Shown here: positions 58,990 through 64,000 of the stretch, piece after piece | How positions within the stretch are numbered: position 1 is the stretch's first letter | Layout of the letters: every line of letters starts with the position of its first letter | Source: Acetobacter estunensis | Lineage (GTDB): Bacteria > Pseudomonadota > Alphaproteobacteria > Acetobacterales > Acetobacteraceae | DNA: 64,000 nucleotides | Direction of reading: 5' to 3' | Assembly (NCBI RefSeq): GCF_019083805.1 | Contig: NZ_JAHRDV010000001.1 | Coordinates: 372,001-436,000 of the forward strand | Notes under the pieces: model-generated | Database searches by the model: none | What the model was told of the DNA's origin: nothing | The model's input: the letters and a program-made list of their open reading frames with translations, nothing else | Program-made: the position numbers and the translations under genes

Positions 58990-61225
58990 ACGAAACCGGG
59001 TCCACGTCCACATCCACACGTACGCTGCTTGTCAGGGGCACCTGAGCCAGCCAGCGGCGCAGGATCGGTTGCACGGCAATGTTGCGATGCGTGCGAAGCA
59101 GCAATCTGCGTCGATGTCGTCCCCGTAGAACGGCCAGTGGCGCAGGAACGGGGCCAAGCACTTCAACGCCTTCTCCATGAGGGGCGGCGGCTCCAAGATC
59201 GCGGGCGGCGTGATCGGCGGCGTCCGCGTATTCCGAACTGACGATCAGTGCGGCCAGTCGGCCAAAAGGCGGCCAGAATCCGGGTCGTCGCTGCTCGGCT
59301 TCCTCTGTCATGAACGCGGCGAAATCGCCTGATACCAGCGCCTGCATGACCGGATGCAGTGGCGAGAAACTCTGCAACAAAACCTCGCCCGGAGCTTCGG
59401 CGCGTCCCGCGCGTCCGGCCACCTGATGCAGGAGTTGCATCGTCCGTTCGCCCGCCCGCAGATCGGCGCCGCCAAGGCCAAGATCCGCATCGACCACCCC
59501 CACCAATGTGAGGTGAGGGAAATGCCAGCCTTTGGCGACAATCTGCGTGCCGATGATGAGATCCACCTCGCGACGACTGATTTTCTCCACTGCTTCGGCC
59601 GTGGCGCTCGGACCACTGATTGTGTCACTGGCCATGACGAGGATACGGGCGTCGGGAAATTCGCTGCGAGCTTCTTCGGTGATCCGTTCGATGCCGGGAC
59701 CGATGGCGGTCAGGCTGTCGGTTTCACCGCAACTCGGGCAGGCCTGTGGAACGGGTTCCACATGTTCGCAATAATGACAGGCCAGTACATGTTTGCGGCG
59801 ATGTTCCACCAGCCATGACGTGCAGTGCGGGCATTCCATTCGGTGTCCGCATGTGCGGCACAGGGTCAGAGGCGCGTAACCACGGCGGTTGAGAAACAGC
59901 ATGGCCTGTTCGCCACGCTCCAGCCGCGCCTTGATGCCGTCCACGAGAACGGGCGAGAGAAACAGTCCACGGGGCGGCGGTGTTTCGCGCATGTCGATCA
60001 CGCGCGTGTCCGGCATGGAGGCGCCCCCGTGCCGTGCTACGAGCACCAGATGGCGATAACGCCCGGTTTCTACATTGTTGAGCGTTTCCAGACTGGGCGT
60101 GGCGGAGGCCAGAATGACGGGACTGCCCGCGAGACGCGCCCGTACGATGGCCATGTCGCGGGCGTTGTAGGTGACGCCGTCTTCCTGCTTGAACGTGCCT
60201 TCGTGCTCTTCGTCCACGATCACGAGGCCCAGATCGGAAAAAGGCAGGAACAGAGCCGATCTTGCGCCAACCACGACCTTCGCCGTGCCGTCTTCGCAGG
60301 CGGCCCATGTCAAGCGGCGCGCTTTTTGTCCGATCTCGGAATGCCACACGGCCGGTCGCACACCGAAGCGCCGGGTGAAACGGTCCATCCATTGAGCGGA
60401 TAACGAGATTTCGGGAAGCAGGACCAACGCCTGTCGGCCCATCTGTACACATTCCGCCACGGCTTCGAGATAGATCTCGGTTTTGCCGGAACCCGTGACA
60501 CCTTCGAGCAATGTTACGGAAAAGGCGCGTTCCTGCACGCGATTACGCAATTCGCTTGCAGCAATCGCCTGTGCGTCTTCGAGAACCGGAAGCCTGTGCA
60601 GAGGATCGGGCAGCGCAAAAGGCGGTGGCGGCGGCATCACCACACTTCGCAGCACACCTGCATCTGCCAGTCCGCGCACCACGGACGCGCCGACATCGGC
60701 CTTTTCTGCAAGTTCTGTCGTGGTGAGAGGCTCTGCACCCGCGGGTAGGGCTTCCAGCACGGCTTTTCGCGCGGGGGTCAGGCGCAGGCCTGTGGGGAGA
60801 TCGCCCTGTCGTACCCAGCCTGCAGCGGGGGCGCTTCCTTGTATGCTGCGAAGGTGAGAGCGCAGGCACATGGCCAGAACCATGCCGGGAGGTGCCAGTG
60901 TATAGGCCGCCACCCAGTCGATGAAGCGGCGCAATTCGCGTGACAGCGGCGGCAGGTCCAGCCGTTCACGAATGGGGCGCAGGCGGGACGCCGCCACTTC
61001 CGGTGACACTGGAAAGGCAAGGTCGGTGGGCAGAGGGGTTGGCTCCCACACCACGCCGGTTTCCCGGCGCCCTCCCAGCGGCACGGCCACCACGTCTCCG
61101 GGTGAAAGATGCTCGGCCAGAGCCTCTGGCACGGCGTAATCGAGCGGGCCGGGAAAAGGCAGAGGCAGCAGCACGGAGACGCGCTTTCGCGGGGCGATCG
61201 GTTCCAGTAAGCTGCTCTGCACCAT
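58982..61225 (-). CDS. priA: Primosomal replication helicase PriA
   Basis: PriA restarts stalled replication forks as a 3'-5' DNA helicase and primosome loader. The 747-residue protein has the N-terminal DNA-binding part (VSVLLPLPFPGPLDYAVP), Walker A GVTGSGKTEIY, DEEH box IVDEEHEGTFKQEDG and eight zinc Cys (CRTCGHRMECPHC, CHYC, CPSC). ATG 61225 (MVQSSLLEPIAPRKR) is chosen; a 166-codon extension enters xerC. Divergent from xerC with 60 bp between. Confidence 0.95.
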   Translation of the reverse strand: MVQSSLLEPIAPRKRVSVLLPLPFPGPLDYAVPEALAEHLSPGDVVAVPLGGRRETGVVWEPTPLPTDLAFPVSPEVAASRLRPIRERLDLPPLSRELRRFIDWVAAYTLAPPGMVLAMCLRSHLRSIQGSAPAAGWVRQGDLPTGLRLTPARKAVLEALPAGAEPLTTTELAEKADVGASVVRGLADAGVLRSVVMPPPPPFALPDPLHRLPVLEDAQAIAASELRNRVQERAFSVTLLEGVTGSGKTEIYLEAVAECVQMGRQALVLLPEISLSAQWMDRFTRRFGVRPAVWHSEIGQKARRLTWAACEDGTAKVVVGARSALFLPFSDLGLVIVDEEHEGTFKQEDGVTYNARDMAIVRARLAGSPVILASATPSLETLNNVETGRYRHLVLVARHGGASMPDTRVIDMRETPPPRGLFLSPVLVDGIKARLERGEQAMLFLNRRGYAPLTLCRTCGHRMECPHCTSWLVEHRRKHVLACHYCEHVEPVPQACPSCGETDSLTAIGPGIERITEEARSEFPDARILVMASDTISGPSATAEAVEKISRREVDLIIGTQIVAKGWHFPHLTLVGVVDADLGLGGADLRAGERTMQLLHQVAGRAGRAEAPGEVLLQSFSPLHPVMQALVSGDFAAFMTEEAEQRRPGFWPPFGRLAALIVSSEYADAADHAARDLGAAAPHGEGVEVLGPVPAPLAVLRGRHRRRLLLRTHRNIAVQPILRRWLAQVPLTSSVRVDVDVDPVSFM

Positions 61226-61285
61226 GACGGCTCTCTCTACCCCCATCGTCCGGTTCTGTCTCGCTTCATCGGGGAGACGCGCGAC

Positions 61286-63219
<1,934 letters not shown>

Positions 63220-63253
63220 AAAAGGGGACAGGCACAGCCACGCCTTTTTCTCT

Positions 63254-64000
63254 ATGGCAAAGTTGGGCGCAGCGTGTGTCGCTGTCCTGCTGGGTGCATC
63301 CATTGCACAGGCGGCGCCGCGTCCGTCCTGCGCCATGACCCATCTCGCGGACGTGCCTCTTCGGAACGATATGGGGTTCCTGTCCACTCCCGGCACCATT
63401 CATGGACACACGGCCAGCTTCATTGTGGACACAGGTTCGCAAGGGAGTCTGCTGTCGCCGTGGTTCGCGCGGTTTCTGCAACTGTCCGCCGATTCCGGTG
63501 CCCAGACGCATGTCAGCGGCACCGGGGGATCGGGCGGAATCGTGCCCAATGTGATCGTCCCCCAGCTTCGTCTGGGCGATCTGAGTTTCGGCCCGTTGTC
63601 CATGCCCTTGGGTATTTTGCCCAGCCGCCCAAACATTCATCCGCCCATTGAGGGGCTTCTGGGGGGAGATGTTGTGGGGCAGGACGTCCTGGAGTTCGAT
63701 GCCCCGGATGGACGGCTGGGTTTCTGGATGTCCTCGGCGCGTGAAAGCGCCGCCTGCGATCTGGCGCCGCCGGCTGTCAAAGGACTGCGCTGGCAGGAAA
63801 TACGTGGCGAAATGCAGGCGCATCGTATCCTGCTTCATGTGCAACTGGACGGTCATGAACTTGTAGCGTTGCTGGATAGTGGGGCACGCTCGCGCATCAT
63901 CTCGCGTCGGGCGGCCGAGGCAATCGGTGTGACGGAATCGGACCTCGCCACGGACCCGGGAGGCACCTCAACCGGTGTGGACGGGCGCGAGTCTGTCTAT
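63254..64000 (+). CDS. Exported retropepsin-like aspartic protease (cut by window end)
   Basis: Open to the last base, 249 codons seen. A signal peptide (MAKLGAACVAVLLGASIAQA) is followed by two retropepsin-like halves: FIVDTGSQGSLLS near residue 60 and ALLDSGARSRIIS near residue 210, each with the Asp-Thr/Ser-Gly active-site motif. A single chain with both halves would form a pepsin-like pair without dimerising. It begins 34 bp after the peptidase gene. The start has a weak ribosome-binding site; an in-frame GTG overlapping the end of pip is an alternative. Target unknown. Confidence 0.78.
   Translation, partial: MAKLGAACVAVLLGASIAQAAPRPSCAMTHLADVPLRNDMGFLSTPGTIHGHTASFIVDTGSQGSLLSPWFARFLQLSADSGAQTHVSGTGGSGGIVPNVIVPQLRLGDLSFGPLSMPLGILPSRPNIHPPIEGLLGGDVVGQDVLEFDAPDGRLGFWMSSARESAACDLAPPAVKGLRWQEIRGEMQAHRILLHVQLDGHELVALLDSGARSRIISRRAAEAIGVTESDLATDPGGTSTGVDGRESVY

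Overview
The window looks like a chromosome segment of an acetic acid bacterium (Acetobacteraceae, Alphaproteobacteria). Three things point there: a complete pqqABCDE operon for the cofactor of periplasmic dehydrogenases, moderately high GC, and alphaproteobacterial gene types such as a DUF3297 protein and ExbBD/TonB-driven iron uptake. The species cannot be named from the sequence alone.

Layout. 0.2-6 kb: leuCD, then on the minus strand gabD, xth, an ErpA/IscA-type Fe-S carrier and glnB, with one very AT-rich orphan membrane gene between them. 6-10.4 kb: a UbiH-type hydroxylase, a two-repeat orphan type I-E CRISPR remnant, and a likely operon of a secreted royal-jelly/yellow-type propeller, a cupin and an aldo/keto reductase. 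10.4-16.6 kb: an iron locus with exbB-exbD-tonB facing piuC, a catecholate-type TonB-dependent receptor and a Sel1-repeat protein, with Fur-like palindromes. 16.7-24.4 kb: bioB, a PAS/EAL protein, a diiron protein, an M13 peptidase and small genes. 24.5-28.5 kb: fabD-fabG-acpP-fabF and a DUF3297 gene. 28.7-33.4 kb: sulfide:quinone oxidoreductase and pqqABCDE.

33.77-51.57 kb is an integrated element of about 17.8 kb in a tRNA-Thr(CGU) gene, flanked by a perfect 45-bp direct repeat. It has a P4-type integrase, a likely excisionase, a primase/DUF927 replication module, a divergently transcribed XRE switch with a strong palindromic operator, a HigBA-type toxin-antitoxin pair and no recognisable virion or conjugation genes. 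GTTACACC/GGTGTAAC octamers cluster near both ends and would come together on the excised circle, as expected of a replication origin or of integrase arm sites. The most unusual cargo is a membrane protein with an LprI-like and peptidoglycan-binding periplasmic part and a cytoplasmic Mrr-type nuclease domain. This is a candidate envelope-sensing nuclease. The element also carries a chain of ATGA-coupled small genes, one of them a 43-codon copy of part of its larger neighbour.

51.7-64 kb is core chromosome again: pqiABC, a zinc-type oxidoreductase, a lipoprotein, a PACE-family efflux gene divergent from a LysR regulator, priA, xerC, proline iminopeptidase and a retropepsin-like protease cut off by the window end.
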